Of a stretch of DNA of 64,000 nucleotides, positions 40,026-49,821 are shown one piece after another. The stretch is taken from assembly GCA_900770725.1 (NCBI GenBank), contig CAAGLL010000019.1:17271-81270 (forward strand), in the 5' to 3' direction. This DNA comes from an uncultured Succinivibrio sp. (GTDB lineage: Bacteria; Pseudomonadota; Gammaproteobacteria; Enterobacterales; Succinivibrionaceae). Under the pieces are notes generated by a model. The model saw only the letters and a program-made list of their open reading frames with translations. It did not search any database and was not told the DNA's origin. Position numbers and translations under genes: made by a program. Position 1 is the first letter of the stretch, and the number at the start of each line of letters is the position of its first letter.

Positions 40026-41831
40026 ATGCCAGGACGCACCAGCACGCAAGCTAAAAGCCCCGCCGCCTTCAGAGAGCCAAAGGCGGCAGATACCCTGGGC
40101 GATGCAGCATCCAAGGCCACGGTCGCAAACTGGATGAGGCTTGGCACCAAGGCGGAGGGGAGGCTCCAGAGCCGCGCCAACAAGACCAGGTCGTCAAAGC
40201 GCGTCATGCCTGCCGAATACGCAGGCAGCAGGCAGAACGCGCTCTCGGCCTTCTTCCTGGCATCGCGCATCGAGTCAAACGGCTACGGCGCGATGGAGGC
40301 CTTCTGGTCGCTCTGCCAGAACCTGCTGCGCCGCGCTGGGATCGCGCAGAAGCCCTCGTGCGTGAAGGCGCTCTCCGAGTACTCCGGCCTTAAAACCTAC
40401 CAAGACCTCTTAAATGAGGATCTGCCCGACGAGCCCGACATCCTGGGCCTCGTCTATGAGAGCTACTTGAGCGAAGGGCAGAGGAACGAGCGGGGCTGCT
40501 ACTACACGCCGCGATCCATCGCATCCGATATGCTCGAGGGCATGGATCTCTCAGGTGGCGCCACGCTCCTCGATCCCTGCTGCGGCAGCGGGGCCTTCCT
40601 GCTTGCAGCCGATGCCCCGGATCCCTCGCAGCTTTGCGGCATCGACGCCGATCCCATGGCAGTGATGCTCGCGCGCACCAACCTGCTTTTGAAGTACCGC
40701 GATCGGGACTTCGTGCCCGATATCACCTGCGCCGACTTCCTCGATGAGGGGACGGATCTTGGAGGGAGGCGCTTTGACTTCATCGCCACCAACCCGCCCT
40801 GGGGCGCCAGTATCGCCCATGCCCAGGCGATCGCGGGGATAAGCTCAGGGGAGAGCGCCTCGCTGGTCCTGGCCAAGTCCTGCTCCCTGCTCAAGGAAGG
40901 CGCTCGCGCCTGTTTCCTCCTCCCCGAGGCGGCGCTCAACGTCAAAAACCACCTCTGCCTGCGGAAGTTCCTGCTCGAGCGCGTCGACCTTGCGGGCATC
41001 AAGTCCTATGCCCAGGCCTTCTGCGGGGTCATGACCGGCTTTGCCAGCGTGTCGCTGAAGGCCGGCGCGCCCTCGGGCAGGCCGGTTTCGGTCGTCGCGC
41101 CAAAGTGGGAGCGCCCCATCGATCCCTCGGAGTTCAAGGAAGCCCCGAACCTCGTGTTCAGCCTGATCCCCGCATCCGAGGCCGCCATCGTGAAGAAGTG
41201 CCGCAGGCGCGGGGAACTGAGCCTCAAGGAGAGCGAGTGGGCGCTTGGCATCGTGACAGGCGACAACAAGCGCCTGCTCTCAGAGGAGCGCCAGGATGGG
41301 ATGGAGCCCATCTACACGGGGCGCGAGATCAAGCCCTACGTCCTCATGGCGCCAGGGCGCTTCATCAAGTACGACCGCAAGGCCTTCCAGCAGGCCGCCC
41401 CCGACAGGATCTACCGCATGAAGGACAAGCTTGCTTATAAGTTCATCTCAAGCAAGCTCGCCTTCGCCTGCGACCGTGAGGGGAGCCTCTTCCTGAACAG
41501 CGCCAACCTGCTCGTGCCCAGGATCCCGGGCATGGGCGCCATGACGGTGATGGCCTTCTTGAACTCCTCGCTCATGAGCTTCCTCTACAGCAGGATGTTC
41601 GGGGAGGTGAAGATCTTAAAGGGCAACCTCATGGAGCTGCCGTTCCCCAGGATCACGGAAGATGAGGACGCGGAGCTCTCGCGCCTTGCCCAGGCCGCGT
41701 CGGAGGGCAATGAGGATGCGCCTGATGCCATCGACTCCCTGGTGCTCGGGATCTTCGGGCTTGACGAGGCAGAGCGCGAGGAGGTCCTCAGGAAGGCCCG
41801 CCCGCGGAGATCCCGCAAAGCCTTGGCGTGA
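40026..41831 (+). CDS. Solitary N6-adenine-type DNA methyltransferase (Eco57I/TaqI-like)
   Basis: 601 aa, GAGGAAG just before ATG 40026. Residues 25-70 look like a helix-turn-helix (SKATVANWMRLGTKAEGRLQ, then RANKTRSSKRVMP). Residues about 145-330 are a class I methyltransferase: YTPRSIASDMLEG, SAM motif I LLDPCCGSGAF (about 181), GIDADPMAV and catalytic motif IV NPPWG (about 256), the NPPW form seen in N6-adenine enzymes. Residues about 370-560 resemble a TaqI-type target-recognition region (YTGREIKPYV, NSANLLVPRIPG, GEVKILKGNLMELPFP). No nuclease domain or adjacent restriction gene, so probably an orphan or the modification half of a lost system. Confidence 0.8.
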   Translation: MPGRTSTQAKSPAAFREPKAADTLGDAASKATVANWMRLGTKAEGRLQSRANKTRSSKRVMPAEYAGSRQNALSAFFLASRIESNGYGAMEAFWSLCQNLLRRAGIAQKPSCVKALSEYSGLKTYQDLLNEDLPDEPDILGLVYESYLSEGQRNERGCYYTPRSIASDMLEGMDLSGGATLLDPCCGSGAFLLAADAPDPSQLCGIDADPMAVMLARTNLLLKYRDRDFVPDITCADFLDEGTDLGGRRFDFIATNPPWGASIAHAQAIAGISSGESASLVLAKSCSLLKEGARACFLLPEAALNVKNHLCLRKFLLERVDLAGIKSYAQAFCGVMTGFASVSLKAGAPSGRPVSVVAPKWERPIDPSEFKEAPNLVFSLIPASEAAIVKKCRRRGELSLKESEWALGIVTGDNKRLLSEERQDGMEPIYTGREIKPYVLMAPGRFIKYDRKAFQQAAPDRIYRMKDKLAYKFISSKLAFACDREGSLFLNSANLLVPRIPGMGAMTVMAFLNSSLMSFLYSRMFGEVKILKGNLMELPFPRITEDEDAELSRLAQAASEGNEDAPDAIDSLVLGIFGLDEAEREEVLRKARPRRSRKALA

Positions 41832-41859
41832 CTGCCTGCAGTCAAAGATGCCAGAGACA

Positions 41860-41885
41860 CGAAGGCCCGCATGAGCGGGCCTTCG
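41860..41885. terminator. Terminator between methyltransferase gene and dapD
   Basis: Perfect 11-bp stem (41860-41870 with 41875-41885), 4-base loop, between convergent genes. Confidence 0.75.
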
Positions 41886-41919
41886 TGGTAAAGTCCGGGG
41901 CCAGGCCCCGGATGGCGCG

Positions 41920-42765
41920 TCAGCCGTGGATCTCGTCCATGGTCTCGCGCAGCAGGCTGTTGATGCCGACCTTGGAGAGGGTGCGCTCATCGACGTGCTT
42001 GACGATGATCGCGGCGTATAGCGAGTACTTGCCGTCCTTGGAGGGCAGGTTGCCGGCGACGACCACCGAGTGCGGCGGGACGTAGCCGTAGGAGACCTCG
42101 CCGGTGGTGCGGTCGTAGATGCGGGTGGACTTGCCCAAGAACACGCCCATGGAGATCACGGAGCCCTCGCCGACGATGCAGCCCTCGACGACCTCGGAGC
42201 GGGCGCCGATGAAGCAGTTGTCCTCGATGATGGTAGGGCCGGCCTGGACGGGCTCGAGCACGCCGCCGATGCCGGCGCCGCCTGCGATGTGGACGTTCTT
42301 GCCGACCTGGGCGCAGGAGCCCACGGTGGCCCAGGTGTCGACCATGGTGCCGGCGCCGACGTGCGCGCCGACGTTGACGAACGAAGGCATCAGCACAGCG
42401 GTGGGCTCGATGTAGGCGCCGCGGCGCACGACGGCGCCCGGGCAGACGCGCAGGCCCTCGCGCTCGAAGCGCTCGGTGTCATAGCCGTTGAACTTGAGGG
42501 GGACCTTGTCGAAGTAGGCGCCGCCGGGGATGGTGTTGATCTCCGACTTGTGGAGCCTGAAGGAGAGCAGGACCGCCTTCTTGACCCACTGGTTGGTGAG
42601 CCACTGGCCGTCCTTCTTCTCGGCCACGCGCAGCACGCCGCGGTCGAGGCCGTCGAATACCTGCTCCACGGCGTCCCTGACGTCGGAAGGAGCATTGTCG
42701 GGGCTGATGGAGGCGCGGTTTTCAAAGGCGTCGTCGATGATCCCCTGTAAGTCTTGAAGTGCCAT
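41920..42765 (-). CDS. dapD: Tetrahydrodipicolinate N-succinyltransferase
   Basis: 281 aa. Succinylates tetrahydrodipicolinate in the lysine/diaminopimelate pathway. N-terminal helical part, then a left-handed beta-helix of hexapeptide repeats (GAYIEPTAVLMPSFVNVGAHVGAGT and following) and GYVPPHSVVVAGNLP near the end. Full length (E. coli 274). Thirty bases downstream of glnD, giving map-glnD-dapD on the minus strand as in E. coli. Confidence 0.96.
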   Translation of the reverse strand: MALQDLQGIIDDAFENRASISPDNAPSDVRDAVEQVFDGLDRGVLRVAEKKDGQWLTNQWVKKAVLLSFRLHKSEINTIPGGAYFDKVPLKFNGYDTERFEREGLRVCPGAVVRRGAYIEPTAVLMPSFVNVGAHVGAGTMVDTWATVGSCAQVGKNVHIAGGAGIGGVLEPVQAGPTIIEDNCFIGARSEVVEGCIVGEGSVISMGVFLGKSTRIYDRTTGEVSYGYVPPHSVVVAGNLPSKDGKYSLYAAIIVKHVDERTLSKVGINSLLRETMDEIHG

Positions 42766-42794
42766 TTCAGATATACCTGTGTTTGCAAGCTGAT

Positions 42795-45458
42795 TTATGG
42801 GTGCGTGGCCGACGTTCCTTCCAGCCCCTCGTGCAGGGCTGCGGAGAGCTCGGCCTTCTTCGCCTCGTTAAGCGGCAGTCCGTTTCCGTCCGTCACTGTG
42901 AAGAAGTCGTCCGCCCTCTCGCCGGTCGTGTTGATCCTGGCTGCCGAAATCAGGCAGCCGCACCGCCCCAGGATGATGCCGATCTTAGCGAGCAGGCCCT
43001 CGCCGTCAAGGGTCGAGACCTCGAACGAGGAGTGCCCGGAGCTCTCGTCGGTGAGGAAGTTTATCTTGGTGGGAACGCTGAACAAGCCAGGTGAATGCCT
43101 TGTAACTTCAATGTCCTGCGCCGGCTCCTCGAACTGGGAGAGTATGCTCTTGCGCAGCCCGTTCAGGCGGTCGTTGTCCAGGGGCATGTTTTTGCGGTTT
43201 TGGAACTTGATGGTGCAAAGAACACAATTATGGTGCGTCAGGAAGATCTGCGCACTGAATACGTTCAGGTGCTTGCGCGCCATCGCCGCGGCCACCGAGC
43301 CGAAGAACATCGGGGAGGTGCTGCGGTAGTAGAGCAAAAGCTCGGTGCCCAGCGCGCCGAGCTGGGCGAAGAGGATGAGCGGGCGATCCTTGTTCTGGAA
43401 CCTGATGATGTTGCGGGCGTGCCACTTGATCTCCGATGGCTGGTAGTGGAGGAAGTAGGCGGTAGGGAACTGCGCGAAGTAGCGCAGGAGATCCGACTTC
43501 CTGATCTCCGGCGTGCTCTCGATGATGAGCTGCTGGTTCTCCTGGGCCTGCAGGCTCGTGTCCAGTGCGCTCTCGCGCCCGCTGCGCAGCACCTGGCGGG
43601 TCGACATGTACAGCTGCCTGAAGATGCTGTCCTTCCAGGAGTTCCACTCGCTGTCGTTCGTGGCGGTGATGTCGGCCACGGTCAGGCAGTAGAGCATGTT
43701 CAGGTGCTCCTCGTCCTTCATCTGCCCGGCGAAGTTGTTGATGACCTCGGGATCGGCGATGTCGCGCCTAGTGGCGATGTTCGAGAAGAGCAGGTGGTTG
43801 CGGATGGTCCAGGTCACGAGCTCGGTCTGGTAGGGGGCGAAGCTGTGGAGCTGGCAGAAGTTGTAGGCCTCCTTCGCCCCCTCCTCGGCGTGGTGGCCGC
43901 CGCGGCCCTTGGCGATGTCGTGCAGGAAGGCCGCGACGTTCAGAAGCCCGGGCTCCGAGAGCTGGCGAACCACCGAGGAGAAGAACGAGAACACCGGATC
44001 GTCCGAGTGCTGGAGCGCCACGATGTTGGTGAGCGCGCGGATGGTGTGCTCGTCCACCGAGAACATGTGGAACATGTCGAACTGGGTGAGGCCCTCGATG
44101 CGCTCCCACTGCGGCATGTACGAGGAGATCACGCGCGTCTCGTGCATCAGCGGCAGCGCCACGCTCAGGCTGTCCTGATCGGTGAGCACCTGCTTGAAGA
44201 TCTCGCGGCAGCGCGGGATCTCGATGAGGAACTGCGTGAGGTCGCGGCGGCTCTGGCGCAGCGCCTTCAGGCAGTTCACGTGGATGGCGCGGATCCCCGG
44301 GTGCTTGGCGATGACCCTGAAGAGCTCGAGCATCATCCCGGGCTCGTTGTGGAAGAGGTCGTGGTCGAGGATGTCGATGTACTTGCCGCGCTGGACGAAA
44401 AAGCTGTTGATGAAGACCGGCTCCTCCTCGCCGTCCAGCTCGCCCTTGATGGCGATGGTCTCAAGCTGCAGCACGATCTCGCTGAGCTCGCGCACGCGCC
44501 TGAAGGTGCGGAAGAGCGCGCGCATCATCGCCTCGACCGGGCTGTTGCCGGAGTCCCCATAGCCGAGCATGGCCGCGGCCTGCTTCTGGCAGTCGAGCGT
44601 CAGGCGGTTGCCGCCGCCTGAGCAGATGTTCAACGCGTAGCGCACCTCGAAGAGGAAGCGGCGGCACTCGATGAGCTCGCCGTACTCGTCCTCGGTGAGG
44701 AGCCCGGCCGAGAGCATGGCCTCGGGATCGCGGGCGCCGAAGTGCAGCGAGGCGATCCACTGGAGCACCTGGATGTCGCGCAGGCCGCCGGGGTTGTTCT
44801 TGACGTCAGGCTCGATGGAGTAGACGGTGTCCTTGTACTGGTGGTAGCGCTCCTGCTGCTCTTTTACCTTGGCGTCGAGGAAGCGGCGCGAGTCCCAGCC
44901 CATGTCCTGGGTCACGCTCTTGAGCAGGTAGGCTGCGACGTCCTTCGAGCCTGCGATGAGGTGGTTCTCAAGCAGGTTGGTCCTAACCGTGATGTCGCCG
45001 CGCGCCTCGATGACGGTGTCGTGCACCGAGCGCACCGAGGATCCCAGGTCGAGCTTGATGTCCCAGAGGTAGGAGATGAAGGACTCGATCTTCGAGCCCG
45101 TCTCGTCGCTTATGGGCTCCTCGGAGCAGACGAGCAGGATGTCGATGTCCGATCCCGGGAACATCTCGGCCCGCCCGTAGCCGCCGACTGCCATGAGCGC
45201 AAGCGTTCCGCTTGCGCCCAGGCCGAAGTGGAGGAAGAGCCTTGAGAGCAGCGAGTCGAAGAAGGCGGTGCGGCAGTCGAGGAGCTCGGGCACCCCGAAG
45301 CCGTCCTTGAAGCAGGAGGACAGGTAGTCCTGGAAGCGCGACAGCAGGGCGCGGCAGGACTTCACGTCGTAGATGTCCGCCCCCTGCTCGTCGAAGGGGC
45401 GGACGCGCCCGGGAGCGCCCTCGACGGTCTTCCTCGGCACATTGATGCTCTCGAACAT
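42795..45458 (-). CDS. glnD: PII uridylyltransferase/uridylyl-removing enzyme GlnD
   Basis: 887 aa, usual length. Senses glutamine and modifies PII proteins. Domains: N-terminal nucleotidyltransferase with AVGGYGRAEMFPGSDIDILLV (catalytic DxD), central HD domain with AFLHDIAKGRGGHHAEEGA, and two C-terminal ACT domains (one visible at SSFEVSTLDGEGLLAKIGIIL). Start at 45458, 26 bases after the map stop, so probably co-transcribed. Confidence 0.96.
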   Translation of the reverse strand: MFESINVPRKTVEGAPGRVRPFDEQGADIYDVKSCRALLSRFQDYLSSCFKDGFGVPELLDCRTAFFDSLLSRLFLHFGLGASGTLALMAVGGYGRAEMFPGSDIDILLVCSEEPISDETGSKIESFISYLWDIKLDLGSSVRSVHDTVIEARGDITVRTNLLENHLIAGSKDVAAYLLKSVTQDMGWDSRRFLDAKVKEQQERYHQYKDTVYSIEPDVKNNPGGLRDIQVLQWIASLHFGARDPEAMLSAGLLTEDEYGELIECRRFLFEVRYALNICSGGGNRLTLDCQKQAAAMLGYGDSGNSPVEAMMRALFRTFRRVRELSEIVLQLETIAIKGELDGEEEPVFINSFFVQRGKYIDILDHDLFHNEPGMMLELFRVIAKHPGIRAIHVNCLKALRQSRRDLTQFLIEIPRCREIFKQVLTDQDSLSVALPLMHETRVISSYMPQWERIEGLTQFDMFHMFSVDEHTIRALTNIVALQHSDDPVFSFFSSVVRQLSEPGLLNVAAFLHDIAKGRGGHHAEEGAKEAYNFCQLHSFAPYQTELVTWTIRNHLLFSNIATRRDIADPEVINNFAGQMKDEEHLNMLYCLTVADITATNDSEWNSWKDSIFRQLYMSTRQVLRSGRESALDTSLQAQENQQLIIESTPEIRKSDLLRYFAQFPTAYFLHYQPSEIKWHARNIIRFQNKDRPLILFAQLGALGTELLLYYRSTSPMFFGSVAAAMARKHLNVFSAQIFLTHHNCVLCTIKFQNRKNMPLDNDRLNGLRKSILSQFEEPAQDIEVTRHSPGLFSVPTKINFLTDESSGHSSFEVSTLDGEGLLAKIGIILGRCGCLISAARINTTGERADDFFTVTDGNGLPLNEAKKAELSAALHEGLEGTSATHP

Positions 45459-45484
45459 GCGCCCCTCCCTGGGTCAGGCCCTGC

Positions 45485-46288
45485 TCAGTGGTGGATGAAG
45501 CGCGGGAAGTCCTCGTCGCTGCGCAGCGTGAGGACCTCGCAGCCGTCGTCGGTCACGAGCAGCGTGTGCTCGAACTGGGCCGAAGGCTGGTGGTCGGCGG
45601 TGGTCACCGTCCACCCGTTCTTGTGGTTGATCCTGCACTTCCACGTGCCGGCGTTGATCATCGGCTCGATGGTGAAGCACATGCCCTTCTCCAGGAGCAG
45701 GTCGTAGTCGTTGCGGTAGTGGAGCACCTGGGGATCCTCGTGGAACCCCAGTCCGATGCCGTGGCCGCAGTAGTCGCGGACGATGGAGAACTTGTAGCGG
45801 TCGGCGACCTTCTGGATGGCGTCGCCCACCTCGGTGAGGTTGGCGCCCGGGCGCACGGTCCTGATGGCGTCGTACATCGACTCCTGGGTGCACTTGACGA
45901 GCATCTGGTTGCGCAGCGAGGTCTCGCCACCGACGACGTACATCATCGAGGTGTCGCCGTGGTAGCCGTCCTTGCGCACCGTCACGTCGATGTTGACGAT
46001 GTCGCCGTTGTGCAGGCGCTGCATGCCGGGGATCCCGTGGCAGACCACCTCGTTTACGCTGATGCAGGTGGCCTTGGGGTAGCCCTCGTACCCGAGGTCG
46101 GCGGACTCGGCGTGCTCGGTGTTCTCGATGTAGTCGAGCATGCGGTCGTCAAGCTCGCCCGTGGTCACGCCGGCCTTCACCAGCGGCGCGACAAACTCCA
46201 GGACCTGCGCGGCGAGCTTGCCGGCAACGCGCATCTTCTCGATCTCGGAGGGCGACTTGAGCGATATTTCCAACTTCCTGTTTCTCAT
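45485..46288 (-). CDS. map: Methionine aminopeptidase, type I
   Basis: 267 aa from ATG 46288 (MRNRKLEISLKSPSEIEKM). Removes N-terminal Met co-translationally. Metal ligands are in place: Asp in NIDVTVRKDGYHGDTS, His in CGHGIG, Glu in FTIEPMI and Glu in FEHTLLVTDDG. Divergent from rpsB with a 409-base gap between them. Confidence 0.96.
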   Translation of the reverse strand: MRNRKLEISLKSPSEIEKMRVAGKLAAQVLEFVAPLVKAGVTTGELDDRMLDYIENTEHAESADLGYEGYPKATCISVNEVVCHGIPGMQRLHNGDIVNIDVTVRKDGYHGDTSMMYVVGGETSLRNQMLVKCTQESMYDAIRTVRPGANLTEVGDAIQKVADRYKFSIVRDYCGHGIGLGFHEDPQVLHYRNDYDLLLEKGMCFTIEPMINAGTWKCRINHKNGWTVTTADHQPSAQFEHTLLVTDDGCEVLTLRSDEDFPRFIHH

Positions 46289-46521
46289 CTTTAACCTGTG
46301 CTGCAATTGAGCCTTGAACCAAGTATACCCACGGCGGGCGCAGCCATGTGTCCGACAAGCGGCCGCAAGCATGGCCGCCCTGCCTTGGGTGGCCGAATTT
46401 TATACGATGGGGGCGCCTTGGGGCGCAGGAGGCGCTAATCATTTGCGCGTAGGGCTGGACGACTGGCGCAACTTGCTGTATTTAAAAGATAAAGCTGCCG
46501 CAGTTCCTTTTGCGTTCCGCC
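46289..46521. other. map-rpsB intergenic region, map side
   Basis: Left part of a 409-base gap. AT content rises toward the rpsB promoter. I see no gene, repeat or clear map promoter here. Confidence 0.4.
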
Positions 46522-46551
46522 TTGGAAAAGCGCTTTCCTTCATGGTAGAAT
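46522..46551 (+). promoter_or_regulatory. Sigma-70 promoter of rpsB-tsf
   Basis: -35 TTGGAA (46522-46527), 18-bp spacer, -10 TAGAAT (46546-46551). Gives a leader of about 140 nt. Confidence 0.7.
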
Positions 46552-46557
46552 ACAGTG

Positions 46558-46697
46558 CTTTTGTGTCTTTGGCACCAAAGCAAATTTTTGATTCTTTTGT
46601 AAAACACACACTGTCCATCCAACACGCGCCCAGGGTGCCGCAAATGCGGTCGGGCATGTGGGGCAGTGGAGGCACAACCCTTTAAGAGGTATAGAAA
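46558..46697 (+). ncRNA. rpsB leader (t44/Tff-type S2 autoregulatory element), putative
   Basis: In gammaproteobacteria the leader between map and rpsB forms a conserved RNA that ribosomal protein S2 uses to repress rpsB-tsf. Position and length fit here. A small hairpin (46638-46641 with 46646-46649, loop AAAT) and G-rich strands ahead of the AAGAGG ribosome-binding site are visible. I could not align it to the known structure, so this rests on location. Confidence 0.45.
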
Positions 46698-47474
<777 letters not shown>

Positions 47475-47499
47475 GGCAGCTCTTCTTTCAAGAAGCATT

Positions 47500-47555
47500 G
47501 CGGGGGTCCCTGGCCCCCGCCGGGCGCCGCCTTCTGGCGGGCGCCCCCGATTTTG
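47500..47555 (+). terminator. Tandem hairpins between rpsB and tsf
   Basis: First hairpin with 7-bp stem (47500-47506 with 47514-47520); second, imperfect with one bulged base (from 47522 to about 47547), followed by TTTT. Likely partial termination that lowers tsf relative to rpsB. Confidence 0.55.
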
Positions 47556-47604
47556 AACTGCAAGGCCGGTATTCCGGTCTTTTTTGAACTGAGGATTTGA
47601 AGAT

Positions 47605-48495
47605 ATGGCAAAGATTACTGCCGCAATGGTCAAGGAACTGCGTGACGCCACCGGTGCCGGAATGATGGACTGCAAGAAGGCCCTGGTCGCCTCCGACGGC
47701 GACATGCAGGCCGCCATGGACGCGATGCGCAAGAGCGGCGCTGCCAAGGCTGCCAAGAAGGCCGGCCGCATCGCCGCCGAGGGCGTGATCGCCGTGGCCC
47801 GCGATGGCAACAAGGTCGCGATGGTCGAGGTCAACACCGAGACTGACTTCGCCGCCAAGAACGAGCAGTTCCAGTCCTTCGCGCAGAAGGCCGCCGATGC
47901 CGCCCTCAAGGCCGGCACCGAGGATGTCGAGGCCATCAAGGCCGCCCCGTTCGGCGACGGCCAGACCGTCGGCGAGGCCCTCACCGCCCTGATCGCCAAG
48001 GTCGGCGAGAACATGCACCTGCGCCGCGCCGCCTTCGTCAATGCCGACGCCGGCGACACCGTTGCCGTCTACCTCCATTCCAACAAGCGCATCGGCGTCG
48101 TGACCGTCCTCAAGGGCGGCGACGAGGAGCTGGCCAAGGACGTCGCGATGCACGCCTGCGCCATGAAGCCTGACTTCCTCAAGCCCTCCGACGTCGACCC
48201 GGCCGTGGTCGAGCACGAGCGCCAGGTCCAGATCGACATCGCCGTCCAGTCCGGCAAGCCTCACGACATCGCCGTGAAGATGGTCGAGGGCCGCATGCGC
48301 AAGTTCACCGGCGAGGTCTCCCTCACTGGCCAGCCTTTCGTCAAGGATCCTTCGATCACCGTCGGCGAGCTTCTCAAGCAGCACAAGGCCGATGTCCTCT
48401 GCTTCAAGCGCCTTGAAGTTGGCGAGGGCGTCGAGAAGAAGAAGGAAGACTTCGCAGCCGAGGTCCAGGCCCAGGTCGACGCTGCCAAGAAGTAA
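47605..48495 (+). CDS. tsf: Elongation factor Ts
   Basis: 296 aa. Nucleotide exchange factor for EF-Tu. N-terminal KELRDATGAGMMDCKKAL domain, the VNTETDFAAKNEQF signature, FVNADAGDTVAVYLH and the coiled-coil plus C-terminal VGEGVEKKKEDFAAEV. A slightly longer protein than E. coli Ts. Confidence 0.98.
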   Translation: MAKITAAMVKELRDATGAGMMDCKKALVASDGDMQAAMDAMRKSGAAKAAKKAGRIAAEGVIAVARDGNKVAMVEVNTETDFAAKNEQFQSFAQKAADAALKAGTEDVEAIKAAPFGDGQTVGEALTALIAKVGENMHLRRAAFVNADAGDTVAVYLHSNKRIGVVTVLKGGDEELAKDVAMHACAMKPDFLKPSDVDPAVVEHERQVQIDIAVQSGKPHDIAVKMVEGRMRKFTGEVSLTGQPFVKDPSITVGELLKQHKADVLCFKRLEVGEGVEKKKEDFAAEVQAQVDAAKK

Positions 48496-48513
48496 TCCCG
48501 GGGGTGCCTTGAG

Positions 48514-49239
48514 ATGGCTTCGCAGCAATCAAGCAAGCCGCGCCGCATCCTCCTGAAGATCTCCGGCGAAGCCCTCGCCGGGGATCTCGGGTTCGGCATT
48601 GACCCGGCGGTCCTCTCCGAGATCGCCTCGGAAGTGCTCGAGGTGCGCTCCCGCGGAGTCCAGGCAGCGCTCGTCATCGGCGGGGGCAACGTCTTCCGCG
48701 GAGCCGAGCTGCAGCGCGCGGGCTTCGACCGCGTCACCGGCGACCAGATGGGCATGCTGGCGACGATCATGAACGGCCTGGCCATGCGCGAGGAGCTCAA
48801 GCGCCAGGGCGGCAGCGCCGTGGTCATGAGCGCCTACGGCATACCTTCCATAACCACGCAGTACTCCGCCTCCATCGGGCGCGAGCTGCTCACATCCGGC
48901 GCCACCGTGATCTGCTCGGGGGGCACCGGCTCCCCATTCTTCACGACTGACACCGGCGCCGTGCTGCGCGCCATCGAGCTGCAGTGCGACGAGGTGCTCA
49001 AGGCGACCAAGGTCGACGGCGTCTACTCGGCCGATCCGGTCAAGGATCCGTCCGCGGTGCGCTTTGACAAGCTCACGTTCTCCGAGGTCATGCAGAGGCA
49101 GCTCAAGGTCATGGACCTGACCGCCTTCGCCCTGGCCAGCGAGCACCAGATGCCAATCAGAGTCTTTTCAATGAAGAAGCCCGGATCCTTCGTCAGGGCC
49201 GCCTGCGGCGGCAGCGAGGGAACGCTGGTTTCAGGCTAA
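48514..49239 (+). CDS. pyrH: UMP kinase
   Basis: 241 aa, as usual. Phosphorylates UMP to UDP. Amino-acid kinase fold: RILLKISGEAL, VIGGGNVFRGAEL, GDQMGMLATIMN, GTGSPFFTTDTGAVLRAIE and the KVDGVYSADP motif. Eighteen bases after tsf. Confidence 0.97.
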   Translation: MASQQSSKPRRILLKISGEALAGDLGFGIDPAVLSEIASEVLEVRSRGVQAALVIGGGNVFRGAELQRAGFDRVTGDQMGMLATIMNGLAMREELKRQGGSAVVMSAYGIPSITTQYSASIGRELLTSGATVICSGGTGSPFFTTDTGAVLRAIELQCDEVLKATKVDGVYSADPVKDPSAVRFDKLTFSEVMQRQLKVMDLTAFALASEHQMPIRVFSMKKPGSFVRAACGGSEGTLVSG

Positions 49240-49250
49240 GGAGCAAAGAT

Positions 49251-49808
49251 ATGCTTAACGACGTCAAGAAAGATGCCAAGGACCGCATGGACAAGGCCCT
49301 CAAGTCCCTGGACGTGCGCCTCTCCAAGATCCGCACCGGCCGCGCCTCCCCGGCGCTGCTCGACGGGATCATGGTCGAGTACTATGGCACGATGACCCCG
49401 CTTCGCCAGGTCGCGCAGGTCAATGTCGAGGATGCCCGCACCTTGAAGGTCAGCGTCTTCGACCGCAACGCGACCAAGGAAGTCGAGCGCGCGATCCAGA
49501 AGTCCGACCTGGGGCTCAACCCGGTGGCGACTTCGACGGAGCTGCGCATCCCGCTTCCGCCCCTGACCGAGGAGCGCCGCAAGGAGCTCGTCAAGGTCGT
49601 CAAGGGCGAGGTCGAGCAGTGCAAGGTCGAGATCCGCAATGCGCGCCGCGACGGCAACAACGGCCTCAAGGAGCTGCAGAAGGCCAAGGAGATCTCCGAG
49701 GACGAGCAGCGCTCGGCCGAGCAGGAGATCCAGAAGCTCACCGACGCCGCAGTCAAGAAGAGCGACGAGCTCTTCGAGGCCAAGCAGAAAGAGCTGATGG
49801 CTATCTGA
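49251..49808 (+). CDS. frr: Ribosome recycling factor
   Basis: 185 aa. Splits post-termination ribosomes with EF-G. KIRTGRASPALLDGIMVEYYG at the first helix-turn, PLTEERRKELVKVVKGEVE and NARRDGNNGLKELQK near the C-terminus are diagnostic. Confidence 0.98.
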   Translation: MLNDVKKDAKDRMDKALKSLDVRLSKIRTGRASPALLDGIMVEYYGTMTPLRQVAQVNVEDARTLKVSVFDRNATKEVERAIQKSDLGLNPVATSTELRIPLPPLTEERRKELVKVVKGEVEQCKVEIRNARRDGNNGLKELQKAKEISEDEQRSAEQEIQKLTDAAVKKSDELFEAKQKELMAI

Positions 49809-49821
49809 GGCCAAGGCCCCG

